Source: Planctomycetota bacterium (lineage in GTDB: Bacteria > Planctomycetota > UBA11346). From it: a DNA stretch of 64,000 bases. Positions 18,601 to 26,789 of the stretch are shown in pieces (position 1 is the stretch's first letter; each line of letters starts with the position of its first letter). The position numbers and the translations under genes were made by a program. The stretch covers positions 124,001-188,000 of the forward strand of contig JADGDD010000003.1 of assembly GCA_016745075.1 (NCBI GenBank), in the 5' to 3' direction. The notes below the pieces were generated by a model. The model had not been told where the DNA came from. It saw only the letters and a program-made list of their open reading frames with translations, and did no database searches.

Positions 18601-20076
18601 TTAGCTATGCATGTTACCTGTTTTGCGGAATGACTCATGGAATTCGTAGGCCGTTTGTAAGTCTTGTGGGGTGTGACTAATGCCGCCCTCTGCAAGGTTG
18701 TTTAACAGTTCGCCACGGAAGGTAGGGTGGGCGCAACGTTCAATAATGAGGCGTGCGCGTTCATTTGGTGCTTTTCCACGTAGATCAGCAACGCCCCATT
18801 CAGTAGCAATGACTTGTACAGAATGCTCAGTATGGTCCACATGACTAACTTGTGGAACGATGGTAGAAATTTTTCCACCTTTTTGTGTCGATGGGCAGAT
18901 GAACATAGAAATGTAGGCATTACGCGTGAAGTCGCCGCTACCACCAATACCGTTCATCATTTTAGAGCCAAGTACATGGGTTGAGTTAATGTTTCCAAAT
19001 ACGTCAGCTTCAAGTGCGGTGTTACAAGAAATGATGCCAAGGCGGCGAGCCACTTCTGGGTTGTTCGTAATTTCTTGTGGGCGTAAGATTATTTTTTCTC
19101 TGTAGAATTCTATATCATCATAAAATTCTTTCATGGTATCGGCGCTGAAAGTTAAAGATGAACCAGAGGCAAATGAAATTTTACCTTCTTTCATGAGCTT
19201 CAACACAGCGTCTTGAATAACTTCAGTATACATATCAAAGGCAGGTATGTCAGGATGATTACCAAGGGCACAGAGTACCGCATTGGCAGTTTCACCAACC
19301 CCAGATTGAATTGGTAAGAATGAATCTGGGATACGACCAGCCTTCATTTCACCAACAAGGAAGTTGGCAACATTGTCACCAATTTTCTGTGTCGTTTCAT
19401 CAATATCACGGAAGGTTGGGCCTGCATCAGCTTGGTCTGTTTCAATAATACCAACAATACGATACGGATCAACGGCGACCACATCAGAACCAACACGGTC
19501 ACGAGATGTATAAACAGGGATTTCTTTGCGGTGTGGTGGATCTGCTGGTTCGTAGATGTCATGGAAGCCACGAAGTTTTTTTGAATGTGCTTTATTTAGC
19601 TCAATAAAGATGCGGTCAGCTTGGTGAATAAAAGTTGGGGCACAGCCAACGCCAGAGGTGAGTACAATTTCACCTTCATCGGTTACATCGCAGGCTTCAA
19701 TGATAGCATGATGGATAGGGCCAAGGAAGCCGTAACGGACATTCTGGGCAACCATGGATAAGTGCATATCAAAAAAACGAATACAACCAGCGTTAATCGC
19801 GGTACGCATGTCTTTATCGGATTGATACGGGGTGCGGAAAGATACAGCGTTGGCACGGGCAAGGGCACCGTCTACACCAGGATCGGTAGAGGCACCACTG
19901 ATGACACCAATTTTATAATCACGGCCGGCAGCATGTTCTGTTTCTGCATGCGCAGCAATCGCGCGTGAAATAATCTTTGGTGATCCAGCAGGAGTGAAGC
20001 CAGAGAAGGCAACTGTGTCGCCATGTTTAATCATTGCAGCGGCTTCTTCTGCCGTCATTCGTGGAATACTACACAT
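18601..20076 (-). CDS. scpC: Acetyl-CoA hydrolase/transferase family CoA-transferase (propionyl-CoA:succinate type)
   Basis: 491 residues from ATG 20076, with AAAGGA 7 nt upstream; upstream in-frame codons were rejected. The length equals that of E. coli ScpC and clostridial Cat1. Family features include SGVGCAPTF, a GVGETANAVL loop, MYTEVIQD with the catalytic glutamate, and GIGGSGDFTRNAYIS. The family moves CoA between propionyl- or acetyl-CoA and succinate. Its place at the end of an operon for methylmalonyl-CoA epimerase and decarboxylase supports propionyl-CoA:succinate transfer, which would regenerate succinyl-CoA and release propionate. Acetate as co-substrate cannot be excluded. Cytoplasmic; the terminator follows at 18570-18537. 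Confidence 0.88.
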   Translation of the reverse strand: MCSIPRMTAEEAAAMIKHGDTVAFSGFTPAGSPKIISRAIAAHAETEHAAGRDYKIGVISGASTDPGVDGALARANAVSFRTPYQSDKDMRTAINAGCIRFFDMHLSMVAQNVRYGFLGPIHHAIIEACDVTDEGEIVLTSGVGCAPTFIHQADRIFIELNKAHSKKLRGFHDIYEPADPPHRKEIPVYTSRDRVGSDVVAVDPYRIVGIIETDQADAGPTFRDIDETTQKIGDNVANFLVGEMKAGRIPDSFLPIQSGVGETANAVLCALGNHPDIPAFDMYTEVIQDAVLKLMKEGKISFASGSSLTFSADTMKEFYDDIEFYREKIILRPQEITNNPEVARRLGIISCNTALEADVFGNINSTHVLGSKMMNGIGGSGDFTRNAYISMFICPSTQKGGKISTIVPQVSHVDHTEHSVQVIATEWGVADLRGKAPNERARLIIERCAHPTFRGELLNNLAEGGISHTPQDLQTAYEFHESFRKTGNMHS

Positions 20077-20186
20077 GTGTTGTTCCTTTATAGAGATAGT
20101 ACAAGAAAGGAGAATGGGGAGGATGGTTTCCCAGAGAACAAGGAAACACATAAAAAGTAATGTTCTTCCCAGTGTTTTTTACAGAC

Positions 20187-20582
20187 TTACGAACAGAATT
20201 CTGTTAGTACTCCGTGTGTACTTTTAGGATGGAGGAAGGCAACTTTTTTGCCATTTGCACCATCAATTGGTTCTTTATGAATGAGTTTGATGTCTGCATC
20301 AGAAGCTTGGGCAAGTTGTCCAAGGACATCATCGGTGGCAAAGGCAATATGGTGAATGCCTTCACCTTTTTTTGCAATGAAGATTGCAATAGGGCTATCA
20401 TCAGAAGTTGGTTCAAGCAGTTCTAGATGAACACCTTTTACATCAAAGAAAGCTGTACGAACTTTTTGGCTGGGCACTTCTTCTATTTTTTCACAGGTTA
20501 GCCCATATGCTTTCTCATAAACAGGAATCATTTCATCAAGAGAAGAGACAGCAATGCCAATGTGATCAATTTTTTGTATCAT
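20187..20582 (-). CDS. mce: Methylmalonyl-CoA epimerase
   Basis: 131 residues, the usual size. A VOC-fold metalloenzyme interconverting (R)- and (S)-methylmalonyl-CoA. Recognisable elements are IDHIGIAVSSLDE at the N-terminus with the metal-binding histidine, VHLELLEP, GEGIHHIAFATDD, and the end THGVLTEFCS with the metal-binding glutamate. RBS AAAAGGA sits upstream of ATG 20582. It lies between the decarboxylase genes and the CoA-transferase, in the same direction. It feeds the S isomer to the decarboxylase. The mutase that makes methylmalonyl-CoA from succinyl-CoA is not in this window. Confidence 0.95.
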   Translation of the reverse strand: MIQKIDHIGIAVSSLDEMIPVYEKAYGLTCEKIEEVPSQKVRTAFFDVKGVHLELLEPTSDDSPIAIFIAKKGEGIHHIAFATDDVLGQLAQASDADIKLIHKEPIDGANGKKVAFLHPKSTHGVLTEFCS

Positions 20583-20684
20583 GTGTGTTTCCTTTTGTAA
20601 TGGCGAAGAGAAGGGAGATTTTTGTGAAGTCGTATCGTCTTAACAAAGCTTCATCTTCTCCCATGCTCTTGTCTGTAATATGTT

Positions 20685-21818
20685 CTAATGACCACCAAGC
20701 ATAGACCAGAGTACACCAGCGGCGATAGCGCTACCAATAACCCCGGCAACGTTTGGAGCCATAGCGTGCATCAGCAAGAAGTTGCTTGGGTCTTCTTTTT
20801 GGCCAACGGTATGAACAACACGTGCGCTGTCTGGCACAGCACTCACCCCAGCAGCACCAATAAGTGGGTTGATTTTATTGTCACCTTTCAAGAAGAGGTT
20901 CATGACTTTAGCAGCAATCAAACCGCCAGCTGTAGCAACACAGAAAGAAGCAGCGCCCAGACCAAAGATTAACATACTTTGTGGTGTTAAGAAGGTTTCC
21001 GCTTGAGTGCTCGCACCAACAGAGAAGCCAAGTAAAATAGTGACGATGTCAATCATGCCGTTCCGCGCTGTATTAGCGAGACGTTCGGTTACACAGCTTT
21101 CTTTCAATAAATTACCGAAGAACAACATGCCGATCAGAACAAGCGAACCTGGAGCAATTAAGGTACAGATCAGAAAGCCGATAATAGGGAACAAGATTCG
21201 TTCGCGCTTGCTCACTACGCGTGGTGCTTTCATGTGAATCAGGCGTTCTTTTTTATTGGTGAGTAAGTACATAATGGGCGGTTGAATAACTGGTACTAAC
21301 GCCATGTATGAGTAGGCAGCAATCGCAATTGCGCCAAGTAATCCCGGTGCAAGCTGGGAAGAGAGGAAGATAGCAGTTGGACCATCAGCACCACCAATAA
21401 TCCCAATTGCGCCAGCTTCTTGTACAGTAAAGCCAAGGAAAAGGGCACCAATAAGGGTGAGGAAGATACCAACTTGAGCAGCAGCACCGAGCAAAATAAG
21501 TTTTGGATTGGAAAGCATGGTTGAGAAGTCAGTCATCGCACCAATGCCAAGAAAAATGAGTGGTGGATAGACACCCTGAGAGACACCTTGGTAGAGTATC
21601 CAGAGTACACTGCCTTCGTCATAGACACTTAAGTTCATGCCGATGGTTGGAATATTACCAACAATAGCGCCAAAACCGATAGGTAAGAGTAAGAGTGGTT
21701 CATAGTCCTTAGCAATGGCTAAGTAGATAAAAACGAGAGCAATGACAATCATGACCCCGTTGGTCCATTCCATGCCGGCAAAGCCTGTTTGGCTTAAAAA
21801 ATCAATGAGAAAGTCCAT
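20685..21818 (-). CDS. mmdB: Methylmalonyl-CoA decarboxylase beta subunit (sodium pump, OadB family)
   Basis: 377 residues, a polytopic inner-membrane protein of the OadB/GcdB/MmdB family. It decarboxylates carboxybiotin and exports Na+. Conserved family stretches are visible: LGIGAMTDF, GGADGPTAIFLSSQLAP with the functional aspartate, NLLKESCVTERLANTARN, and GAAGVSAVPDSARVVH near the C-terminus. RBS AAAGGA precedes ATG 21818. It is 18 bp downstream of the biotin carrier gene. Substrate assignment (methylmalonyl-CoA rather than oxaloacetate) comes from the MmdA-type alpha subunit and the epimerase next door. Confidence 0.93.
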   Translation of the reverse strand: MDFLIDFLSQTGFAGMEWTNGVMIVIALVFIYLAIAKDYEPLLLLPIGFGAIVGNIPTIGMNLSVYDEGSVLWILYQGVSQGVYPPLIFLGIGAMTDFSTMLSNPKLILLGAAAQVGIFLTLIGALFLGFTVQEAGAIGIIGGADGPTAIFLSSQLAPGLLGAIAIAAYSYMALVPVIQPPIMYLLTNKKERLIHMKAPRVVSKRERILFPIIGFLICTLIAPGSLVLIGMLFFGNLLKESCVTERLANTARNGMIDIVTILLGFSVGASTQAETFLTPQSMLIFGLGAASFCVATAGGLIAAKVMNLFLKGDNKINPLIGAAGVSAVPDSARVVHTVGQKEDPSNFLLMHAMAPNVAGVIGSAIAAGVLWSMLGGH

Positions 21819-21836
21819 GGTTTGAGTGTCCTTTCT

Positions 21837-22277
21837 TTACTCTATAACAATCATCGCTTGCCCTTGAGCGACAGCATCGCCTTTAGCAACCGAGATTTTT
21901 GTGATGGTACCAGCAGTAGGAGCGCTGATTTCGTTTTCCATTTTCATCGCTTCCATTTTTAAGAGTGCTTGACCGGCAGTAACCGTATCGCCCTCTGCTA
22001 CAAAAATATCAAGAATGGCACCTGGAATAGGCGCAACAACAGCGCCATCGCTTGCAACAGACCCCGTGGCCGGTGGAGTGCTTGCTTTAGCAACACGCTG
22101 GGTCATTGGTTTGCGGTCCACTTTTTTCTTTGGAGTTGCACTTTCGAGGCGTTCAATTTTGTTGATGGCAACGGTATATTTTTTGCCGTTGCAGCGAAGC
22201 GAAGCTTCTTCAAGATTGATATCAAGCACTTCTACGTCGTAGGTGCGGTCATTGATTGTCAGATTATATTTTTTCAT
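21837..22277 (-). CDS. mmdC: Biotin carboxyl carrier subunit of methylmalonyl-CoA decarboxylase
   Basis: 146 residues. The C-terminal ~75 residues form a biotinyl/lipoyl domain with the biotinylation motif EAMKMENE. The N-terminal part is a short domain (KYNLTINDRTYDVEVLDI) typical of OadA/PycB tails and MmdC proteins, and a hydrophilic Pro/Ala/Thr linker joins them. The lysine carries CO2 from the alpha subunit to the beta subunit. It starts 2 bp after the gamma-subunit stop, and GGGG lies upstream of the ATG. A biotin ligase gene is not in the window. Confidence 0.94.
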   Translation of the reverse strand: MKKYNLTINDRTYDVEVLDINLEEASLRCNGKKYTVAINKIERLESATPKKKVDRKPMTQRVAKASTPPATGSVASDGAVVAPIPGAILDIFVAEGDTVTAGQALLKMEAMKMENEISAPTAGTITKISVAKGDAVAQGQAMIVIE

Positions 22278-22279
22278 GA

Positions 22280-22690
22280 TTATTTCCCCTCGCGGGTAGG
22301 CATGCTACGCATGCGTGATTGCATAGACCAATGAGACGCGCCAAAGCCGCCAATGGCCAGAGTTATTTTTTGGTCGTCACTATTGAGTGCTTCTAATTCA
22401 TGATGAACAACAGCAGCGAGTGCCATCATGACTTCATCATTTTCAGGAGGATCAATAACGGGACGTAAAGCGATATCGGTTTCAGCCCGTTTATTTTTCC
22501 TATTTTCGATTTTTTCGAGTATTTTTGGTAAAGCAGCGATAATAGTACTAATAACAATAAGCCCTGCAAAGACAATGGTCATGCCGGTAATGGAAATAGT
22601 AATGCCGTTACCCGCAATAACGTTGTCCCAACCGCTGAGTGTTTTAGCGGCTGCGTTGGCTGTTTCTACCGCTGTAGTCGGTGTATCCAT
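22280..22690 (-). CDS. mmdD: OadG-like gamma/delta subunit of the decarboxylase
   Basis: 136 residues. One transmembrane helix at about residues 30-55 (GITISITGMTIVFAGLIVIS, then further hydrophobic residues) is followed by a charged linker (KILEKIENRKNKRA) and a short C-terminal domain with MALAAVVHHELEAL, the usual OadG pattern. The small subunit anchors and stabilises the complex. RBS AAAGGA lies upstream of ATG 22690. Gene order alpha, gamma, carrier, beta is common for these pumps. Confidence 0.88.
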   Translation of the reverse strand: MDTPTTAVETANAAAKTLSGWDNVIAGNGITISITGMTIVFAGLIVISTIIAALPKILEKIENRKNKRAETDIALRPVIDPPENDEVMMALAAVVHHELEALNSDDQKITLAIGGFGASHWSMQSRMRSMPTREGK

Positions 22691-22741
22691 GGTGTGTCCT
22701 TTCTTGCGTACTTGTCCCGTACGAGAGGTGGTCGCCTAGTG

Positions 22742-24295
22742 CTACAGAGGAATGTTACCGTGTTTTTTCGGTGGGTTGCTGGCACGTTTGCCTTGCAACA
22801 TAGCAAGGGCTTTAATCACCCGTAAACGGGTGCGAGCAGGTTGAATAACATCGTCGATGTATCCACGTTTTGCAGCTTCCCACGGATTAGCGAAGTTATC
22901 TGAATATTCTTTTTCTTTCTCAGCAACAAAGGCTGCAAGTTCTTCGCCTTCAAGCTCACGGAGTTTGCGTGCATGTAAAATTTCTACAGCACCTTTAGCA
23001 CCCATTACGGCAATCTCAGAATTTGGCCATGAGTAGTTAATATCGCCACCCAATTGTTTTGGACTCATGACGCAATGCGCACCGCCATAGCTCTTACGAA
23101 TGGTAACAGATACTTTTGGTACTGTTGCTTCTGCATATGCATAGAGCATTTTTGCGCCGTTACGAATAATGCCACCGTATTCTTGAACAGTGCCAGGTAA
23201 GAATCCAGGAACATCAACTAAGGTGACTAGAGGAATATTGAAGGCATCACAGAAACGAACAAAACGAGCACCTTTAATGGAGGAATCGTTATCAAGCACA
23301 CCAGCAAGGACTTGTGGTTGGTTGGCAACAATACCAACAGACATGCCGCCCATACGAGCAAAGCCAACTAACAAGTTTGCAGCCCATTCTGGTTGTACTT
23401 CAAGGAAAACACCATCATCAACAATGCTGCCAATGATTTCCTGCATGTCGAAAGCAGCATTTGGGTTTTCTGGAATAATATCATCAAGTTCATCGCAGGT
23501 ACGGTCGAGCGGATCGTCTGTTTCGAGAACTGGTGGTGCCTCGGTGTTGTTTTGAGGCATATACGATAATAATTTTTGCAGTGCTTCGATGGTGTCTTGT
23601 TCATCATCGTAGGCCATGTGAGCAACGCCACTTTTGGTGGTATGGATGCTTGCTCCACCAAGGGTTTCAGTGGTCACATCTTCATGGGTTACTGTTTTTA
23701 CGACTTTAGGACCAGTAAGGAACATATAGCTATGTTCACGAACCATAACCGTGAAGTCGGTTAAAGCAGGTGAATAGACAGCACCACCAGCACATGGGCC
23801 AAAAATACCAGACAGTTGTGGAATTACCCCAGAGGATCGAACATTACGATAGAAAATTTCTGTATAACCAGCAAGACTTTCAATACCTTCTTGGATACGA
23901 GCACCGCCAGAGTCATTTAAACCAACAATGGGTGCACCGTTGGTCATCGCCATGTCCATTACTTTACAGATTTTTTCTGCAAAAGTTTCTGACAAAGAAC
24001 CGCCAAGTACGGTAAAGTCTTGAGCAAAAACATAGGTAAGGCGGCCATTAACCGTGCCATAGCCAGTAACAATACCATCACCGGGTGTTTTCTTCTTCTC
24101 CATGCCAAAGTGCACACAGCGATGCTCTTTAAACATATCAAATTCTTCAAAACTGCCGTCATCAAGAAACGCATCAATACGTTCACGGGCAGTCAGTCGA
24201 CCTTTTGCATGAATTTTTTCAATGCGGGCTGTTCCGCCACCTTGTTTCGCAACAAAGCGCCGTTTGTTTAAGTCGTCTAGAGATGTAGTGCTCAT
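22742..24295 (-). CDS. mmdA: Methylmalonyl-CoA decarboxylase alpha subunit (carboxyltransferase)
   Basis: 517 residues, the expected length for MmdA / propionyl-CoA carboxylase beta chains. Two crotonase-fold carboxyltransferase halves are visible: [15 protein letters not shown] and [14 protein letters not shown] in the first, [20 protein letters not shown] and [11 protein letters not shown] in the second. It transfers the carboxyl group of methylmalonyl-CoA to carrier biotin. AAGGA upstream supports ATG 24295. It is the first decarboxylase gene of the operon. The same family includes biosynthetic carboxylases, but with OadB- and OadG-type partners the decarboxylase role is well supported. 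Confidence 0.94.
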   Translation of the reverse strand: MSTTSLDDLNKRRFVAKQGGGTARIEKIHAKGRLTARERIDAFLDDGSFEEFDMFKEHRCVHFGMEKKKTPGDGIVTGYGTVNGRLTYVFAQDFTVLGGSLSETFAEKICKVMDMAMTNGAPIVGLNDSGGARIQEGIESLAGYTEIFYRNVRSSGVIPQLSGIFGPCAGGAVYSPALTDFTVMVREHSYMFLTGPKVVKTVTHEDVTTETLGGASIHTTKSGVAHMAYDDEQDTIEALQKLLSYMPQNNTEAPPVLETDDPLDRTCDELDDIIPENPNAAFDMQEIIGSIVDDGVFLEVQPEWAANLLVGFARMGGMSVGIVANQPQVLAGVLDNDSSIKGARFVRFCDAFNIPLVTLVDVPGFLPGTVQEYGGIIRNGAKMLYAYAEATVPKVSVTIRKSYGGAHCVMSPKQLGGDINYSWPNSEIAVMGAKGAVEILHARKLRELEGEELAAFVAEKEKEYSDNFANPWEAAKRGYIDDVIQPARTRLRVIKALAMLQGKRASNPPKKHGNIPL

Positions 24296-24393
24296 AATGC
24301 TATCCTTACAAGTAAGATAATATTCACCTAGACCACCCTAAAAAAGGTGGCGATATCAGTGAAGGTGTGTGTATTTGTTTGTACTATCGCAGT

Positions 24394-24681
24394 TTATGCG
24401 TTGTAGTAGACTTGGTATTGGGTTTCAATGCCAAGTAGTTCATCGATTTGTTCTTGAATAGCTATGCGCTCCTCGCTTGCCAGCCATTTATTCCAATTTG
24501 AAATGCTCGCCCATGTGCTCAATACAAGATATTCTTCTGGGTCATCCATATTCATCAGCGTTTCACCAGACACATATCCAGGACGCTCCATGCATAGTTG
24601 ACGAAGTTGAATCAGCAGCGGAGTAAGAGCTTCTTCCTTACCAAGAGGAACTTTGCGAAGTAAAACGATTTTTACGGCCAT
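24394..24681 (-). CDS. ABM-domain (antibiotic biosynthesis monooxygenase-like) protein
   Basis: 95 residues, a single ferredoxin-like alpha-beta barrel domain of the ABM superfamily: KIVLLRKVPLGKEEALTPLL, PGYVSGETLMN, EYLVLSTWASISNWNKWLAS. Family members range from quinol monooxygenases to haem-degrading enzymes, and many have unknown function. Nothing here fixes a substrate. The start ATG 24681 has AAGGGAG upstream. It is on the same strand as the decarboxylase operon, 98 bp ahead of mmdA, and may share its transcript. Confidence 0.8.
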   Translation of the reverse strand: MAVKIVLLRKVPLGKEEALTPLLIQLRQLCMERPGYVSGETLMNMDDPEEYLVLSTWASISNWNKWLASEERIAIQEQIDELLGIETQYQVYYNA

Positions 24682-24702
24682 GTTCCATCTCCCTTCTGAG
24701 AG

Positions 24703-24743
24703 GCTCTTCTAATGAAAAGAGCGGCCCTGTGCCGCGCGTTATA
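24703..24743 (-). promoter_or_regulatory. Putative -10 box and paired hairpins in the leader of the ABM gene
   Basis: Minus-strand TATAAC at 24738-24743 could be a -10 box, though no good -35 is seen. Directly after it come two abutting inverted repeats: GCGGC/GCCGC (24721-24735) and GCTCTT/AAGAGC (24703-24722), then AAGGGAG and the ATG at 24681. The promoter assignment is weak. Confidence 0.3.
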
Positions 24744-25022
24744 GTGCCTCTACAAATCCGAGCATACAAAGAGTGATAGACAGACCACCACATAAGACTC
24801 AACTGACCCACTCTATAATGGAACTGCACAGACCATGATAACGTTTTTGCATCACCTAAAAAATATTCATGCTATATATGAATAGTTGAGATGCATATAA
24901 TAGCATTTTCTTCGTTTTTAACGAGAGATATAAGAATTATGGCATTGTTGGCACTTATCGCTTTTCTGGCCTGTACGTCGCGTGTCTCATAAACAGAGTG
25001 TCATCAAGAAGAAGGAGAAGCT
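24744..25022. other. Divergent intergenic region with a -10 box and operator-like repeat
   Basis: No gene seen. A perfect TATAAT at 24896-24901 faces the VOC gene at 25023, without a convincing -35. A perfect ATTCAT/ATGAAT inverted repeat (24865-24883) covers where the -35 would be and could be an operator. AAGGAG at 25012-25017 is the ribosome site of the VOC gene. Confidence 0.35.
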
Positions 25023-25892
25023 ATGTACAAGCTTATTGTATTTCATATTGTACTGATGTGTGTGTCCATGTTGCATGGAACAGAGTCTATACACATACAG
25101 AAAAAGTATGAAATTGGTGCCTGCGTTTGGCGTGAGTGTATTACGGAAGATATAGACAAAGCGAAGGCTTTTTATGGAGCACTTTTCGGTTGGACGTTTG
25201 AGCAGCAAGAAAACGAACCATCGCTCCATATTCACTTAGGCGCTGTAGCTATTGGGGAACTTCGTCTCAAACAAGACCATCTTCCCACAGGGTGGCTTTC
25301 ATATTGTGTGGTAGAGAATATTGCGGAGGTTGTTGAACAAGCTCAGCAAATGGGTGGAACTATTGTTTTACCAGTAGAGCAATCTGCTGTGCTTGGAAGC
25401 CGTGCTATCATTACAGATCTACAAGGGGCGCGGATTGGTGTGTGCACAGAATTGGTAAGTAACAGATTTCCGAAACGAAAAAAGTTTGGCCAATTCTGTT
25501 GGGAAGAATTGGACACACACGATCGAGTAGCAGCAATGACTTTTTATAAAGAACTTTTTCCATGGACGATGCACCATAATTCTATGGGTCCAGCTGGAAT
25601 TTATACCACCCTCGCTATCGGTAAAAAAGGCAAACAGCAGATTGGCGGAATTATGCAATTTAAAGAGGGCACACCAGCACCAACCCAATGGGTGCCATAT
25701 ATCTTAGTTAAAGATGTGGAAGCCGCAGTGGCTCAAGCGGTTGATGAACTTGGTGGCTCAATCGTAGTGCCAGTTATAGATGTGCCACATGGGCGTTTTT
25801 CTGTCCTCAAAGATAATCAGGGCATTGTTTTTTACGTTTGGCAAAACCCAACTCAGATAAAGAGAGCGCTCGAGCCCACAGTGGAGTTTTAA
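25023..25892 (+). CDS. Exported tandem VOC (glyoxalase-fold) protein
   Basis: 289 residues with two VOC domains. The first runs about residues 30-145 (CVWRECITEDIDKAKAFYGA, LFGWTF). The second runs about 155-275 (FCWEELDTHDRVAAMTFYKE, LFPWTM). This is the layout of the mycobacterial 27-kDa-antigen/CFP32-like group. A hydrophobic N-terminus (KLIVFHIVLMCVSMLHG) looks like a cleavable signal peptide, unusual for this mostly cytoplasmic family. AAGGAG sits 5 nt before ATG 25023. Metal ligands cannot be assigned with confidence. It ends 3 bp from the convergent SIMPL gene, with no clear terminator between. Confidence 0.85.
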   Translation: MYKLIVFHIVLMCVSMLHGTESIHIQKKYEIGACVWRECITEDIDKAKAFYGALFGWTFEQQENEPSLHIHLGAVAIGELRLKQDHLPTGWLSYCVVENIAEVVEQAQQMGGTIVLPVEQSAVLGSRAIITDLQGARIGVCTELVSNRFPKRKKFGQFCWEELDTHDRVAAMTFYKELFPWTMHHNSMGPAGIYTTLAIGKKGKQQIGGIMQFKEGTPAPTQWVPYILVKDVEAAVAQAVDELGGSIVVPVIDVPHGRFSVLKDNQGIVFYVWQNPTQIKRALEPTVEF

Positions 25893-25895
25893 GCT

Positions 25896-26621
25896 TTACT
25901 CTTTTTTAGGAGATGGGTGCAGAGAAAATGTTACATGAATAGTTGCGTTAATGCCAATCTGTCCAATGGCAAGATCATGACTTGGTGTTTGAGTGTTTCC
26001 CTGAATCATTGTATTCTGGTTATAAGACCTGTGGTTATTCCAGCCGCTCGCATATGACCAATGCTGCTGTTGCTCATTAATTTGTATTGGTGCACCAATT
26101 TCCATATGTAAGGCAGTAGCAAGTGCTGTTGCTTTTTCTTGTGCAGCTACAATAGCGGCTGCCCGTGCTGCATCTTTGTTTTTTCGTAAATCGGGTGGAA
26201 TGGCGCTTATATCATGAATATGAGTGACCCCAGCAGTCAGCGCATCTAAGAGAAATATTTCAAGTTGTGATAAATCAGTAACTGTAACGATAACTGTCCG
26301 ATACGCCCGATAATGATCAACAATAAGATCACGATAGTTGTCATAGTTTGGCTCCATTTGAATGCGGTTCGTTTGAATGTGACCCATATCAATAGAAGCA
26401 TCTTCACATACTTGTAAGAAACGTTTATATAATGTTATATTCAAGGCATGTGCCATTTGAATATTCTCATCTCGTGTCTCCATACCAAATGTTATTTTCA
26501 TCGCAGTTGGCGTAACACGAACACAGGCTTCGCCGGTAACAGAAATACTTCTTTGTTGTTCTTCAGCGCTTAGGGCAAGCGTTAGAATGAGTAGCACTGT
26601 AACCGGAAAAAATATTTTCAT
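25896..26621 (-). CDS. SIMPL-domain (DUF541) exported protein
   Basis: 241 residues from ATG 26621, with AGGAGGAG upstream; a longer frame starts inside the leader. A clear signal peptide, KIFFPVTVLLILTLALSAEE, is followed by the SIMPL/DUF541 pattern: RSISVTGEACVRVTPTAMKI, YKRFLQVCEDASIDMGHIQT, and AARAAAIVAAQEKATALATA near the middle. Proteins of this family (for example E. coli YggE) are periplasmic or surface proteins linked to oxidative-stress tolerance with an unknown mechanism. It appears to be a single gene, convergent with the VOC gene. Confidence 0.9.
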   Translation of the reverse strand: MKIFFPVTVLLILTLALSAEEQQRSISVTGEACVRVTPTAMKITFGMETRDENIQMAHALNITLYKRFLQVCEDASIDMGHIQTNRIQMEPNYDNYRDLIVDHYRAYRTVIVTVTDLSQLEIFLLDALTAGVTHIHDISAIPPDLRKNKDAARAAAIVAAQEKATALATALHMEIGAPIQINEQQQHWSYASGWNNHRSYNQNTMIQGNTQTPSHDLAIGQIGINATIHVTFSLHPSPKKE

Positions 26622-26789
26622 GATGGTCTCCTCCTGATATGTTATCAACAATCAAGAATCTGTCTGTAAATGAAATGTAAACAGCAGTGCGGAGATGCGT
26701 TGTATGGTACGGCTCTATACATGTTGTAGCCATATCAAACTATGTGACTAGTGATGGCGATAAAAGAACACTATGGAGTTCTTTGTTGT

